DNA of 64,000 nt. Origin: Caulobacter sp. Root1455 (lineage in GTDB: Bacteria; Pseudomonadota; Alphaproteobacteria; Caulobacterales; Caulobacteraceae). Within the stretch, counting starts at the first letter, position 1; each line of letters begins with the position of its first letter. The notes beneath the pieces were generated by a model, which had not been told where the DNA came from, ran no database searches, and saw only the letters and a program-made list of their open reading frames with translations. Position numbers and translations under genes: made by a program. Shown here piece by piece: positions 45,839 to 53,441 of this stretch. The DNA lies in assembly GCF_001426905.1 (NCBI RefSeq), contig NZ_LMFQ01000020.1:427758-491757 (forward strand), in the 5' to 3' direction.

Positions 45839-46176
45839 ATGAACCAGATCCCCAACGCTCGCCGCCTGCGTCGCGGCCAGACCCAGGCCGAGGAAAGATC
45901 TGGGCGATCGTGCGCGGCCGCCGTCTCGATGGCTTCAAGTTTCGCCGCCAAGTTCCGATCGATCGTTATTTCGCGGACTTCGCCTGTTGGGACGCCAAGC
46001 TCGTCGTTGAACTCGATGGACCGGCGCACGAGGATCGCGAACTGCATGACCTGGTTCGCACCGAAGTTCTTGAGCGCTGCGGGTATCGCGTCTTGCGGTT
46101 CGACAATGAATTCGTACTGGCCGATCCCGGAGGGGTGGCCGAGGCCATCGGCGCGGCGCTCCGGCTGAGGGCGTGA
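45839..46176 (+). pseudogene. DUF559 (Vsr-like nuclease fold) gene broken by a -1 frameshift
   Basis: Two overlapping frames make one DUF559 protein. The start at 45839 reads MNQIPNARRLRRGQTQAEE. The continuation in another frame reads VRGRRLDGFKFRRQVPIDRY, ADFACWDAKLVVELDGPAHE, YRVLRFDNEFVL. Adding one G after GAGGAAA near 45897 would restore ...AEERIWAIVRGRRLDG... as in intact relatives. The PD-(D/E)xK-type core (ELDG, with the strand VVELD) is preserved. DUF559 proteins are small nuclease-like proteins of unknown role. Flanked on both sides by halves of a family-C repeat. A sequencing error is possible. Confidence 0.8.
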
Positions 46177-46232
46177 CCCCTCACCCTCCCACGCTTCGCG
46201 TGGGCCCCTCCCTCTCCCCTCCGGGAGAGGGT
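46174..46232. repeat. right part of a split family-C repeat
   Basis: GTGACCCCTCACCCTCCCACG, then CCCTCTCCCCTCCGGGAGAGGG. Inverted relative to 45734-45770; together with it equals a whole family-C element interrupted by the DUF559 gene. Confidence 0.82.
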
Positions 46233-46236
46233 GCCC

Positions 46237-46653
46237 CTAGGGCAGCGCCACCTTCGGCAAGGTGTCCTTGGTCTCGCACGCCACGCGGCCCGCGCCGCCG
46301 GCGGCGCCCTTGATGTCGTCGATCTTCTCGCCCTTGCGCCAGCCCTTGGGCAGGCCCTGGTCGCCGGTGAAGTCCATGCCCAGGTCGATCCACTTGTCGG
46401 CCGCGCAGTCCAGGGCGAACAGCAGGATCGGACCCTTGCCGGCCGGCCAGCTCCGGTAGGGGCCGTTGGGCCGTCCCTCGGCGATGCGCAGCACGATCAG
46501 GCCGGACGTCTGGTCCACCCGCATGAAGTCCGCGTCGTAGAAGGTTTTCGCCTCGCCGGGCGACGCTTTCCAGCTTTCCGCCAGGGTCGCGGTGGCCGTC
46601 GCCATCAGGCCCAGGACGGTTACGCCAAGCAAACACAGACCAAGCCGCCGCAT
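46237..46653 (-). CDS. exported hypothetical protein (138 aa)
   Basis: Not recognised as a family. The product starts MRRLGLCLLGVTVLGLMATA and continues to TLAES, a signal peptide. The mature part has a single domain (TFYDADFMRVDQTSGLIVLRIAEGRPNGPYRSW...ILLFALDCAADKWIDLGMDF) with two Cys (LDCAADK and VACETKD) that may pair. Compact beta-rich periplasmic protein. It runs up to a family-C half repeat 4 bases beyond its stop. Confidence 0.82.
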   Translation of the reverse strand: MRRLGLCLLGVTVLGLMATATATLAESWKASPGEAKTFYDADFMRVDQTSGLIVLRIAEGRPNGPYRSWPAGKGPILLFALDCAADKWIDLGMDFTGDQGLPKGWRKGEKIDDIKGAAGGAGRVACETKDTLPKVALP

Positions 46654-46729
46654 GGACGTCCTCCCCGTATTCTATCGTTGGGAAGACGCTACGCCCGACA
46701 AGCTTGACCGGCAAGCTCCGCGAACGGCG

Positions 46730-47389
46730 TTATGCGCCTCGCGCCGCCAAGCGGGCCGCAAGGCCCTCGGCGATGGCGGCGTTGATCGCCGCGACGCCGG
46801 CGGCCGGCCCCTGGGGGTGCTTCCAGACCCCGGCCGAGACGGCCAGGAAGTCGGCCCCCGCCGCGGCCAGGCCGGCGGCGTTGTCGGCGGTGATGCCGCC
46901 AATGGCCACCGAGGGCACTTCCATCGTCTCCTGCCAGATCGACAGGATCTCCGGATCGGCGGTGGTCGGAGCGTCCTTGGTGGTGGTCGGGAAGAAGGCC
47001 CCGAAGGCCACGTAGTCGGCCCCGGCCTCGGCGGCCTCCATGGCCAGGTGGCGGCTGTCGTGGCAGGTGACGCCGATCATGGCGTTCGGCCCCATGATCT
47101 TGCGGGCCTCCTTGTAGGGCGTGTCGCCCTGGCCGACATGGACCCCGTCGCAGCCCAGCCGGGCGGCCAGGTCGGGACGGTCGTTGAGGATCACCGCCAC
47201 GCCGCGCGACCGGGCGATGGGGCTGAGCACCTGGACGGCGGCGGCGATCACGTCGTCCGGGGTGTCCTTCAGGCGGATCTGCAGGGCGGCCACGTCGCCG
47301 CCGTCCAGGGCCGCGGCCAGGTCGTGGCCGAAGGCGGCCAAGTCGTCCAAGGCCGGCGGGGTGATCAGATAGAGGCGGCAGTCGGTCAT
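46730..47389 (-). CDS. thiE: thiamine-phosphate synthase
   Basis: ThiE joins hydroxymethylpyrimidine diphosphate and thiazole phosphate to thiamine phosphate. The 219-residue TIM barrel has [67 protein letters not shown] and [11 protein letters not shown], which together make the phosphate- and pyrimidine-binding sites. Complete and unlinked to other thi genes here. Confidence 0.94.
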   Translation of the reverse strand: MTDCRLYLITPPALDDLAAFGHDLAAALDGGDVAALQIRLKDTPDDVIAAAVQVLSPIARSRGVAVILNDRPDLAARLGCDGVHVGQGDTPYKEARKIMGPNAMIGVTCHDSRHLAMEAAEAGADYVAFGAFFPTTTKDAPTTADPEILSIWQETMEVPSVAIGGITADNAAGLAAAGADFLAVSAGVWKHPQGPAAGVAAINAAIAEGLAARLAARGA

Positions 47390-47434
47390 CAGGCGGGATT
47401 ACGCCGATTTGCAGCGCGGGACGAGAGGGCAAGA

Positions 47435-47566
47435 CCCTCCCCCTATGGGGGAGGCGGCCGAAGGCCGGTGGGGGGAGTTTTGGGATCGTCGATCCGGAAT
47501 CCGGCCGCCTGCCTATCACTCCCCCCTCCGTCGGCTTCGCCGACACCTCCCCCACAAGGGGGAGGA
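47435..47566. repeat. palindromic intergenic repeat, family B
   Basis: CCCTCCCCCTATGGGGGAGG left, CCTCCCCCACAAGGGGGAGG right, inner GCGGCCGAAGGCCGG and CGTCGGCTTCGCCGACACC hairpins. Orientation is opposite to the copies at 24123, 31101 and 34145. Confidence 0.87.
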
Positions 47567-47625
47567 TCTAGGAGCTATTTGTCGCACTGCGAGTCAGTTG
47601 CAAAAGGCGCGCGCCTCCGCTACAT

Positions 47626-47644
47626 GAGAATGACAATCATTCAA
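47626..47644 (+). promoter_or_regulatory. Fur-box-like site before bfd
   Basis: GAGAATGACAATCATTCAA matches the 19-bp Fur consensus GATAATGATAATCATTATC at most positions and keeps the AATGAxAATCATT core. It lies 14 bases before the bfd start codon, so iron-dependent repression is likely. Confidence 0.72.
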
Positions 47645-47657
47645 TGGGGCGCGTCCC

Positions 47658-47843
47658 TTGTACGTCTGCAACTGTAACGGCATTCGCGAGCGGGAAGTCC
47701 GCGCCGCCATCGACGCCGGGGCCACCCGCCCGGCCGACGTGTTCCGTCACAAGGGCTGCCAGGCCCAGTGCGCCAAGTGCGTCTGCGAGATGCGCCAGAT
47801 GATCCAGGACAACCGCGAAGCCCTGGCCTTCGCCGCCGAATAG
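47658..47843 (+). CDS. bfd: bacterioferritin-associated ferredoxin
   Basis: Bfd reduces the iron core of bacterioferritin to release iron. The 61-residue product has the four Cys of the BFD-type [2Fe-2S] fold: CNC near the N-terminus (YVCNCNGIREREVRAAI) and QAQCAKCVCEMRQM. It starts at a TTG codon; no in-frame ATG is near. Preceded by a Fur-like box and followed by bfr, with which it probably forms an iron-regulated operon containing an intergenic hairpin. Confidence 0.92.
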   Translation: MYVCNCNGIREREVRAAIDAGATRPADVFRHKGCQAQCAKCVCEMRQMIQDNREALAFAAE

Positions 47844-47938
47844 GCCGCGCGAGCTGGTTTCACGCTTTTCCGTGAGGCTGAGAAACACTTGCAGACATAG
47901 CGGTTGATGCAACTTGGCCGATGGCTCAGGGTCCCCCT

Positions 47939-47969
47939 CTGCCTGAGTCCAAAGGACTCAGGCAGCCCT
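47939..47969 (+). terminator. hairpin between bfd and bfr, possible attenuator
   Basis: Perfect 12-bp stem CTGCCTGAGTCC / GGACTCAGGCAG with AAA loop, then CCCTTTT. It could end part of the bfd transcripts or protect the bfr mRNA 5' end. The T-run is short. Confidence 0.65.
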
Positions 47970-48006
47970 TTTACGCGCCGACTATTCGAATCTGAGGAGA
48001 CCCGCC

Positions 48007-48486
48007 ATGCAAGGCGATCCCGGCATCATCCGGCTCTTGAACGCGGTGCTCACCAACGAGCTGACGGCGGTGAACCAGTACTTCCTGCACGCGCGGATGT
48101 ACGACAACTGGGGCTTCAAGCGCCTGGGCAAGATCACCTACGACGAGTCGATCGGCGAGATGAAACACGCCGACAAGCTGATCAACCGCATCCTGTTCCT
48201 GGAGGGGCTGCCCAACCTGCAGGACCTGCACAAGCTGAAGATCGGCGAGACCGTGCCCGAATGCCTGGCCAGCGACCTCTCGGTCGAGGTCGGCGGCCGT
48301 GAGACCCTGATCCCCGGAATCATCCAGTGCGAACAGGCCCGCGACTATGTCAGCCGCGAACTGCTGCGCGAGATCCTCAGCGACACCGAGGAGCATATCG
48401 ACTTCCTCGAGATGCAACTGGGCCTGGTCAAGGCGCTGGGCGAGCAGAACTACCTGCAGAGCGCCGTGGGCGAACTGCCGGCTTAG
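48007..48486 (+). CDS. bfr: bacterioferritin
   Basis: Bfr stores iron in a 24-mer with haem. The 159-residue product aligns with E. coli Bfr throughout: NELTAVNQYFLHARM, E18, E51, haem ligand M52, H54 (GEMKHADKL), E94 and H130 are present. The remaining ferroxidase ligand E127 appears as Thr in SDTEEHIDFLE, although E128 and E129 are next to it. It may use a shifted ligand or have a changed ferroxidase centre. AGGAG lies 11 bases before the ATG. Downstream of bfd. Confidence 0.95.
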   Translation: MQGDPGIIRLLNAVLTNELTAVNQYFLHARMYDNWGFKRLGKITYDESIGEMKHADKLINRILFLEGLPNLQDLHKLKIGETVPECLASDLSVEVGGRETLIPGIIQCEQARDYVSRELLREILSDTEEHIDFLEMQLGLVKALGEQNYLQSAVGELPA

Positions 48487-48500
48487 GTCGCGGCGGACGG

Positions 48501-48634
48501 ACGCCCCCTCCGTCGGGCTTCGCCCGCCACCTCCCCCGTTGCTCGGGGGAGGAAAAGGTGAGGGCGTAATCCTCCTCACCCGCATCGCGGGGGAGGTGGC
48601 GCGATGCGAATACGCATCGTGACGGAGGGGGCGT
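48501..48634. repeat. palindromic intergenic repeat, family A
   Basis: ACGCCCCCTCCGTCGGGCTTC at the left, GACGGAGGGGGCGT at the right, with CACCTCCCCCGTTGCTCGGGGG inside. Between the convergent bfr and acetyltransferase genes. Confidence 0.87.
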
Positions 48635-48642
48635 CCGTCCCC

Positions 48643-49140
48643 TCAAAAATCCCGCGTCATGAACACCCGCGCGCTCTCATCCAGCCCTCGCGCCAGGTGT
48701 TCCTCCCGGATCGCGGCCATCCCCGGCGTCAGCGCCGCCACCTCCACGAACCCCAGCCGCCGGTAGTACGGCGCGTTCCACGGCACGTCGCGGAAGGTCG
48801 ACAGCGACAGGCCGTCCAGCCCCGCCGTCCGCGCCCATTCGGCCGCCGCGTCCAGCAGCGCCGCGCCGATCCGCCGGCCGGCGAAGGCGGGCAGCACGTC
48901 GAGCTGTTCGACATAGGCCCGGGTCTCGACCCGCCGGAACATCACGAACGCCACGACCGCCTCGTCCTCCACCGCCACGACCAGGCCGCCGGCGGCGATC
49001 CGCGGGGCCAGGATCGACGCCGGCGTGGGCTCGTCGGCGGCCAGGGCGTCCATCAACCCGACGAAACGCTGGGCCGAGGCGCGCTCGAGGGCGCGGATCG
49101 TCTCGATCTCTTCGGGCCGGGCGGGGCGGAAAACGAGCAT
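48643..49140 (-). CDS. GNAT-family N-acetyltransferase
   Basis: The 165-residue product has the GNAT fold: MLVFRPARPEEIETIRALERAS, VVAVEDEAVVAFVMFRRVE, acetyl-CoA motif VLPAFAGRRIGAALLDAAAEWA, and LSLSTFRDVPWNAPYYRRLGFVEV. Substrate unknown. ATG 49140 lies behind GAGGG; the earlier start at 49230 adds a Trp/Arg-rich segment overlapping the divergent gene. Divergent from the TspO-like gene. Confidence 0.9.
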   Translation of the reverse strand: MLVFRPARPEEIETIRALERASAQRFVGLMDALAADEPTPASILAPRIAAGGLVVAVEDEAVVAFVMFRRVETRAYVEQLDVLPAFAGRRIGAALLDAAAEWARTAGLDGLSLSTFRDVPWNAPYYRRLGFVEVAALTPGMAAIREEHLARGLDESARVFMTRDF

Positions 49141-49222
49141 GGGAACCCTCAAACCGTTTCGCCGCCTTGGAACCAAGGCCCAGCTAGGCGGGTTACAAGC
49201 ATGTTTAGCGAGGAGTTCCGCC

Positions 49223-49813
49223 ATGCACATCCCGAACGGCCGATCCCACGGGAGGCGGACTCACGCCGGTCGCGAGTCGTTCGAGATTGACGTCAAGGCC
49301 GACACCCCCAGCACCGCCGGCGCTCAACTGCTCCTGGGCCTGGCCCTGGCCGGCGGCGCGATCCTGGCCTCGACCCTGCTGGGCCGCCGCCACGAGAAGA
49401 TGATCGACGACGAGGAATACGCGGTCGGCTACGCCGAGATGCACGAGCCGGTCGCCCATCAGCCCAAGGCCCTGACCAGCCTGATCCTGCCGCCGCTGTT
49501 CATCGCCATGACCCTTTCGGGACTGCGGATCTGGAACGCGCCGTCCAGCCCCACGCGCACCCGGGCTCTCACCCTCTGGAGCCTGGTCCAGGGCTTCAAC
49601 GCCCTCTGGTTGGCCCTCGGCGCCAAGCGCGTCGGGGGACAACTTGGCGCGGCGACCGCGTCGCTGGCGGCCTCGGCCGCCTATGCCCTGCAGGCCCGCA
49701 AGCTGGTGGCCCCGGCCTCGGGCTTTTCCAGCCCCTATCTCGGCTGGCTGGGCTTCGCCAACGCCCTGACCGAGGAGCTGTGGAAGCGTCCGCGCCGCGT
49801 GACGGTTCATTGA
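49223..49813 (+). CDS. TspO/MBR-like membrane protein
   Basis: The 196-residue product has five hydrophobic segments and the TspO pattern: LPPLFIAMTLSGLRIWNAPS, ALTLWSLVQGFNALWLALGAKR, and SPYLGWLGFANALTEELWKR near the C-terminus, comparable to LALN-W and PYLAWVSFA. TspO proteins bind porphyrins and are linked to oxidative stress. An N-terminal extension of about 60 residues with DDEEYAVGYAEMHEPV is not typical. ATG 49223 follows AGGAG. Divergent from the acetyltransferase gene. Confidence 0.75.
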   Translation: MHIPNGRSHGRRTHAGRESFEIDVKADTPSTAGAQLLLGLALAGGAILASTLLGRRHEKMIDDEEYAVGYAEMHEPVAHQPKALTSLILPPLFIAMTLSGLRIWNAPSSPTRTRALTLWSLVQGFNALWLALGAKRVGGQLGAATASLAASAAYALQARKLVAPASGFSSPYLGWLGFANALTEELWKRPRRVTVH

Positions 49814-49866
49814 GTACGGGCCACTAGGAAACCATCGTTCAGCGGCCGTTCAGACGGCCAAGCTTT

Positions 49867-49909
49867 AGCTCCCCCCAAGTCACGCTTTAGGGCCATGCCT
49901 TGGGGAGCT
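49867..49909 (+). promoter_or_regulatory. hairpin that pairs with the ribosome-binding site of the DUF2799 gene
   Basis: AGCTCCCC (49867-49874) and AAG (49877-49879) pair with CTT (49899-49901) and GGGGAGCT (49902-49909) around a 19-base loop. GGGGAG is the Shine-Dalgarno of the ATG at 49915. Confidence 0.5.
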
Positions 49910-49914
49910 TACAC

Positions 49915-50565
49915 ATGCGTCGTCTTTGGGTTCGGAAACTGGGGGTTCTGGGACTGGTCGTCACGGTCGGCGCGCTGGCCGGCTGCGCCACCATGAGCAA
50001 GGAGGCCTGCCTGCAGGGCGACTGGGCCGGGGTGGGCTTCAAGGACGGCGAGGCGGGGCGTCCGCAAAGCCGTCTGGACGACCACGCCAAGGCCTGCGCC
50101 AAGGCCGGGGTGGTTCCCGACGCCGCGCCCTATTTCCAGGCCCGCGACCAGGGGCTGAAGCTGTATTGCACCCAGGACCGCGGCTTCAGCGAAGGGCGCG
50201 ACGGCAACGCCTATGCCGGGGTTTGCCCGCAGGGACCCGAGCGCGGCTTCCTGATCGGCTATGCCGACGGCCAGCTGGTGAACGCGGCCGTGTCGCGCCT
50301 GAGCCAGGCGGAATCGGACCGCCAGAGCGCCGACCACCGCGCCGAGAAGCGCGACCGCGAGGCGCGGGGCGTCGAGGACGAACTGAAGAATCCCCAGCTG
50401 AACGACGAGCAGAAGCACGAACTGCGCGACCGGCTGAACCGCCTGCGCAGCGAGCGCCGCCAGGCGGTCGAGGACGGCCGCCGGGCCGACTGGGCCGCCC
50501 GCGACGCCGAGCGCGAGGTGGACGAGTTGCGGCGCCGGTTCGGGCCGCGATATGGCGGGTGGTGA
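49915..50565 (+). CDS. DUF2799 lipoprotein
   Basis: The 216-residue product has a lipobox (LVVTVGALAGCATM; the Cys follows AG) so it is probably an envelope lipoprotein. The conserved DUF2799 part follows: KEACLQGDWAGVGFKDGEAGRPQSRLDDHAKACAKAGVVPD and YCTQDRGFSEGRDGNAYAGVCP. A charged coiled coil (about residues 120-200) of Glu/Arg heptads completes it. Function unknown. ATG 49915 follows GGGGAG, which is part of a hairpin. Confidence 0.9.
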   Translation: MRRLWVRKLGVLGLVVTVGALAGCATMSKEACLQGDWAGVGFKDGEAGRPQSRLDDHAKACAKAGVVPDAAPYFQARDQGLKLYCTQDRGFSEGRDGNAYAGVCPQGPERGFLIGYADGQLVNAAVSRLSQAESDRQSADHRAEKRDREARGVEDELKNPQLNDEQKHELRDRLNRLRSERRQAVEDGRRADWAARDAEREVDELRRRFGPRYGGW

Positions 50566-50574
50566 CGCGACGGG

Positions 50575-50705
50575 ACGCCCCCTCCGTCACGATGCGTATT
50601 CGCATCGCGCCACCTCCCCCGCCTTGCGGGTGAGGAGGATGCGGCGTCTTTCTCCTCCCCCGTGCAACGGGGGAGGTGGCGGGCGAAGCCCGACGGAGGG
50701 GGCGT
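50575..50705. repeat. palindromic intergenic repeat, family A
   Basis: ACGCCCCCTCCGTCACGATGCG at the left and CCCGACGGAGGGGGCGT at the right, inner CACCTCCCCCGCCTTGCGGG. It separates the convergent DUF2799 and bufD-like genes. Confidence 0.87.
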
Positions 50706-50716
50706 CTTGGGAGGCC

Positions 50717-51187
50717 TCAGCGAATCCCCAGCACCCGATCCAAGCTCCACTTCCCGCCGCCCTTGGCCACCAGGAACAGCAGGATCGCGGCCCAGGACAG
50801 GTGGGTGCTCCAGGCGTCGGGATAGACGAACACCTCGATCACCAGGGTCATGCCCAGGAAGGCCAGGGCCGAGATCCGGGTGAACAGGCCCAGCACCAGC
50901 AGGATCGAGAACAGGTGCTCGCTGTAGGTCGCCAGGTGGGCGGCGACGTCCGAAGGGATCAGCGGCAGGGCGTATTCGTCGGCGAACAGCGAATAGGTCC
51001 CGTCGGTGATGTGCAGGATCCCGTCGACCTTGGTGCGTCCCGACAGGAAGAACACCGAGGCGACGCCCAGGCGCGCGACCAGGGTCAGGACCCCGTCGGG
51101 CAGGGCGCGGTGGGCCAGGACGGCCAGGGCGTCGAACGGACGGCTCCAGGGACGCGAGGGGGCGGGGGCGAGCATCTGGTCGGTCAC
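50717..51187 (-). CDS. DoxX-family membrane protein of the bufferin-type operon
   Basis: The 156-residue product has four membrane segments: [57 protein letters not shown], and [16 protein letters not shown]. This is the DoxX/TQO-small-subunit-like fold. It is the last gene of the operon and starts at a GTG that overlaps the preceding stop (GTGA). DoxX proteins regularly close DUF2282-DUF692-DUF2063 operons; the role is unknown, possibly respiratory-chain or metal related. Confidence 0.9.
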   Translation of the reverse strand: MTDQMLAPAPSRPWSRPFDALAVLAHRALPDGVLTLVARLGVASVFFLSGRTKVDGILHITDGTYSLFADEYALPLIPSDVAAHLATYSEHLFSILLVLGLFTRISALAFLGMTLVIEVFVYPDAWSTHLSWAAILLFLVAKGGGKWSLDRVLGIR

Positions 51188-51966
51188 GCGAGGTCTCCAA
51201 GGTCGAGGCCGCTGAACGCACCGTCGGCGATCAGGGCGGCGAAGAGGGTTGCGAGGTCGGCGGCGGGGTTCGCCCGGGCCGCGGCGGTGATCGCCTCGCC
51301 CAGGCTCGCCCCGTCGCGGGCGGCGGTCAGGAAGGCGAAGCCGGCGGCGTCGAGCAGGCGGCCATGCACCATGTCGTCGGGCCGGGCGATCAGGACGCCC
51401 TGCGGGTCGTCGGTCAGCGCCATCTCGCCGGGCTCGGGTTCGCGGGCCGCCAGCCACAGGCCGGGCAGGCCGCTGTCGAACCAGGCGAAGGCCAGGCTGG
51501 GATGCAGGCGCGGGCGGGCGGCGGCCAGGGCGTCGGGCGCCAGGGCGAAGGCTTCGGCGGCCAGCGGCTGGGCCTCCGGCGCGAACAGGGCGGTGGTCCA
51601 CATCCGATCCAGCCGGGCCATGGCCGGCAGGTAGGGCAGGTCGTCGGCCGGCGGAAAGCGGTCCAGCCAGTCCGGGAAGGCCTCGCCATAGGCCAGCAGG
51701 GCGGCGCTGGTCGGCGGATGCTCGCGGACGAACAGGGCCGCGGCGGCGCGGAACCAGTCGTCGCCGACCAGGCTGGCCACGGTCGGGAAGTTGGCGGCCA
51801 GGGCGTCGACGCAGCCCTTGGCGATGGTGTTGCGATAGACGGCCAGGCCGGCGGGCTCGGCCTCGCCGTCGCCCTCGCCGTTTGGCAGCCAGGCGGCGAT
51901 CGGCGCGGATGCTCGCTCGGCGAGGGCGGCGGCGAAAGCGTCCTGGAAACGGCCCAGCTCAGACAT
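51184..51966 (-). CDS. bufC: DUF2063-family partner protein (BufC/HvfC-like)
   Basis: The 260-residue product belongs to the DUF2063 (HvfC) family. Markers: [73 protein letters not shown]. It lacks membrane segments. In characterised systems this partner binds the precursor peptide and presents it to the DUF692 enzyme. Start ATG 51966; it overlaps the DUF692 gene by 8 bases, and its own stop overlaps the DoxX GTG, so translation of all three is coupled. Confidence 0.9.
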   Translation of the reverse strand: MSELGRFQDAFAAALAERASAPIAAWLPNGEGDGEAEPAGLAVYRNTIAKGCVDALAANFPTVASLVGDDWFRAAAALFVREHPPTSAALLAYGEAFPDWLDRFPPADDLPYLPAMARLDRMWTTALFAPEAQPLAAEAFALAPDALAAARPRLHPSLAFAWFDSGLPGLWLAAREPEPGEMALTDDPQGVLIARPDDMVHGRLLDAAGFAFLTAARDGASLGEAITAAARANPAADLATLFAALIADGAFSGLDLGDLA

Positions 51967-52789
51967 GGGCCGGCTCCCGCTTCGCCAGCATCCCATGCGC
52001 CCGGTTCCGCTCAGCCATCAGCACGTCGAAGGCCGGGATGTCGTCGTCGCGCTCGATCAGGGTCGGACGGGGGCCGATCCGGTCGACCAGGCGGCGGTAC
52101 AGGGTCCAGACGGGCTCGGCGACCGGGGCGCCGTGAGTGTCGATCAGCAAGCTTGAGCCGCCCTCATCGGCGCCGTGGCCGGCCAGGTGGATCTCGCCGA
52201 TGACCTCGGCGGGCAGGGCGTCCAGATAGGTCTCGGCGGCGTAGCCCAGGTTGCTGGCGCTGACGAACACGTTGTTGACGTCGACCAGCAGGCCGCAGCC
52301 GGTGCGGCGGGTCAGGTCGATCAGGAAATCGGTCTCGTCCAGCGCGTGACCGGTCAGCGGCAGGTACAGCGACGGGTTCTCGACCAGGATCGTCCGTCCA
52401 AGGACGTCCTGGGTGCGGCCGATGTTGCCGGCGATCCGGTCGAGGGCCGCGCGGGTGCGGGGAAAGGGCAGGAGGTCGGGCTGGTGGACGCCGCGATGGG
52501 TGCTCCAGGCCAGGTGCTCGGAGATCACGAACGGCTCGAACCGATCGGCCAGGGCCTTCAGGGCGAGCAGGTGGGCGGGGTCCGGATCGGCGTCGGCGGC
52601 CAGGGACAGGCCCACCCCGTGCAGCGACAGCGGATGCCTGTCGCGGACGGCCTGCAGCCAGCGCAGGCGCGGCCCGCCGGCGGCCATGTAGTTCTCGGGA
52701 TGGACCTCGAACCACAGGCCCGCGTCCTCGGCCGCGAGGGCTTCGGCGTAGTGCTGCGGTTTGAGGCCGAGGCCGGCGGTGGGGGACAT
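51959..52789 (-). CDS. bufB: DUF692 multinuclear non-haem iron enzyme (BufB/MNIO)
   Basis: The 276-residue TIM-barrel enzyme has the MNIO His/Asp/Glu set: FEVHPENYM, LHGVGLSLA, ISEHLAWSTH, ILVENPSLY, LLVDVNNVFVSASN and GEIHLAGHGAD. Enzymes of this family use two or three irons to modify Cys or other residues of a precursor peptide. Here the precursor is encoded just upstream (52938-53222), with a palindromic repeat between. Full length for the family. Confidence 0.95.
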   Translation of the reverse strand: MSPTAGLGLKPQHYAEALAAEDAGLWFEVHPENYMAAGGPRLRWLQAVRDRHPLSLHGVGLSLAADADPDPAHLLALKALADRFEPFVISEHLAWSTHRGVHQPDLLPFPRTRAALDRIAGNIGRTQDVLGRTILVENPSLYLPLTGHALDETDFLIDLTRRTGCGLLVDVNNVFVSASNLGYAAETYLDALPAEVIGEIHLAGHGADEGGSSLLIDTHGAPVAEPVWTLYRRLVDRIGPRPTLIERDDDIPAFDVLMAERNRAHGMLAKREPAHV

Positions 52790-52816
52790 GGGATGTTCTT
52801 CAAATCAACAAGAGCC

Positions 52817-52918
52817 TGTCATCCCGGACGAAGCGAAGCGCAGATCCGGGACCGCCGGAAACGCATGCGCTCTGGGTCGGTCCCGGATCTTCGCGCTTCG
52901 CGCTCGTCCGGGATGACA
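52817..52918. repeat. palindromic family-D repeat inside the bufferin operon
   Basis: TGTCATCCCGGACGAAGCG at the left and CGCGCTCGTCCGGGATGACA at the right, inner GATCCGGGACCG and CGGTCCCGGATC. It fills the gap between bufA and bufB, so the transcript carries a strong hairpin at this point. Confidence 0.88.
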
Positions 52919-52937
52919 GCGTTGGGGCGGGCGTGGC

Positions 52938-53222
52938 CTACATCGAGGTCTTCGGGGTCAGCGAGCCCGTGCCGTTCGGGGTCTTGATGCTGGTGCAGGT
53001 GCCCTTGGCGACCTTCTTCCAGGCGTCGCCCTGATAGTCGGCCTTCGAGGTGCCCGCGCACGAGGTGCCGGCGCCGGCCTTGCAGTCGTTGTGGCCGGCC
53101 TTGGCGATGCCGTAGCACTTTTCCATTTCCATCTTGGCCGGCTTGGCGTCGTCGCGGGCCATGGCGGCGCCGGCGCTCAGGGCGAACACGGCGGCGAGGG
53201 CGAGAGCGGGGGTGCGGTTCAT
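52938..53222 (-). CDS. bufA: DUF2282 precursor peptide (bufferin, BufA1-type)
   Basis: The 94-residue product has a Sec signal peptide ([19 protein letters not shown]) and a short mature peptide. It has the four Cys of the DUF2282 family: C36 in [15 protein letters not shown]47, C55 in [10 protein letters not shown], and C76 in KGTCTSIK. In BufA proteins of Caulobacter, Cys residues are modified by the DUF692 enzyme to bind copper in the periplasm (recalled from recent work, not checked). First gene of the operon, 75 bases downstream of a SigF-like promoter. Confidence 0.93.
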   Translation of the reverse strand: MNRTPALALAAVFALSAGAAMARDDAKPAKMEMEKCYGIAKAGHNDCKAGAGTSCAGTSKADYQGDAWKKVAKGTCTSIKTPNGTGSLTPKTSM

Positions 53223-53297
53223 GGAGGCGTTTCCTTCGTCTGGTGCGACCGAGCCCGGCGCCGTTCGTCGGCCCGTCCTGCGCGGTCAAAGGGGAGT

Positions 53298-53323
53298 TAC
53301 GGACGGGCGCCGCGAAAGGTTAC
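53298..53323 (-). promoter_or_regulatory. SigF-type promoter of the bufferin operon
   Basis: On the minus strand, GTAACC (53323-53318), 16 bases, CGTA (53301-53298). It differs from GTAACC-N16-CGAA by one base in the -10 element. The -35 and spacing are exact. Confidence 0.78.
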
Positions 53324-53403
53324 ACCGGTATCCGAACAAAAAAGCGGCGCGCCGAAAAACGCCGGACAGCGCCAGACCCGGTTCCCGCTTTCCGCGACGC
53401 GGT

Positions 53404-53429
53404 GTAACCATCAGGCCGTCTCGCGCGAA
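53404..53429 (+). promoter_or_regulatory. SigF autoregulatory promoter
   Basis: GTAACC (53404-53409), 16 bases, CGAA (53426-53429), an exact match to the Caulobacter SigF consensus. It is divergent from the bufA promoter and lies only 13 bases before the sigF GTG, so the transcript leader is very short. Confidence 0.88.
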
Positions 53430-53441
53430 CAAGGGGGAGGC

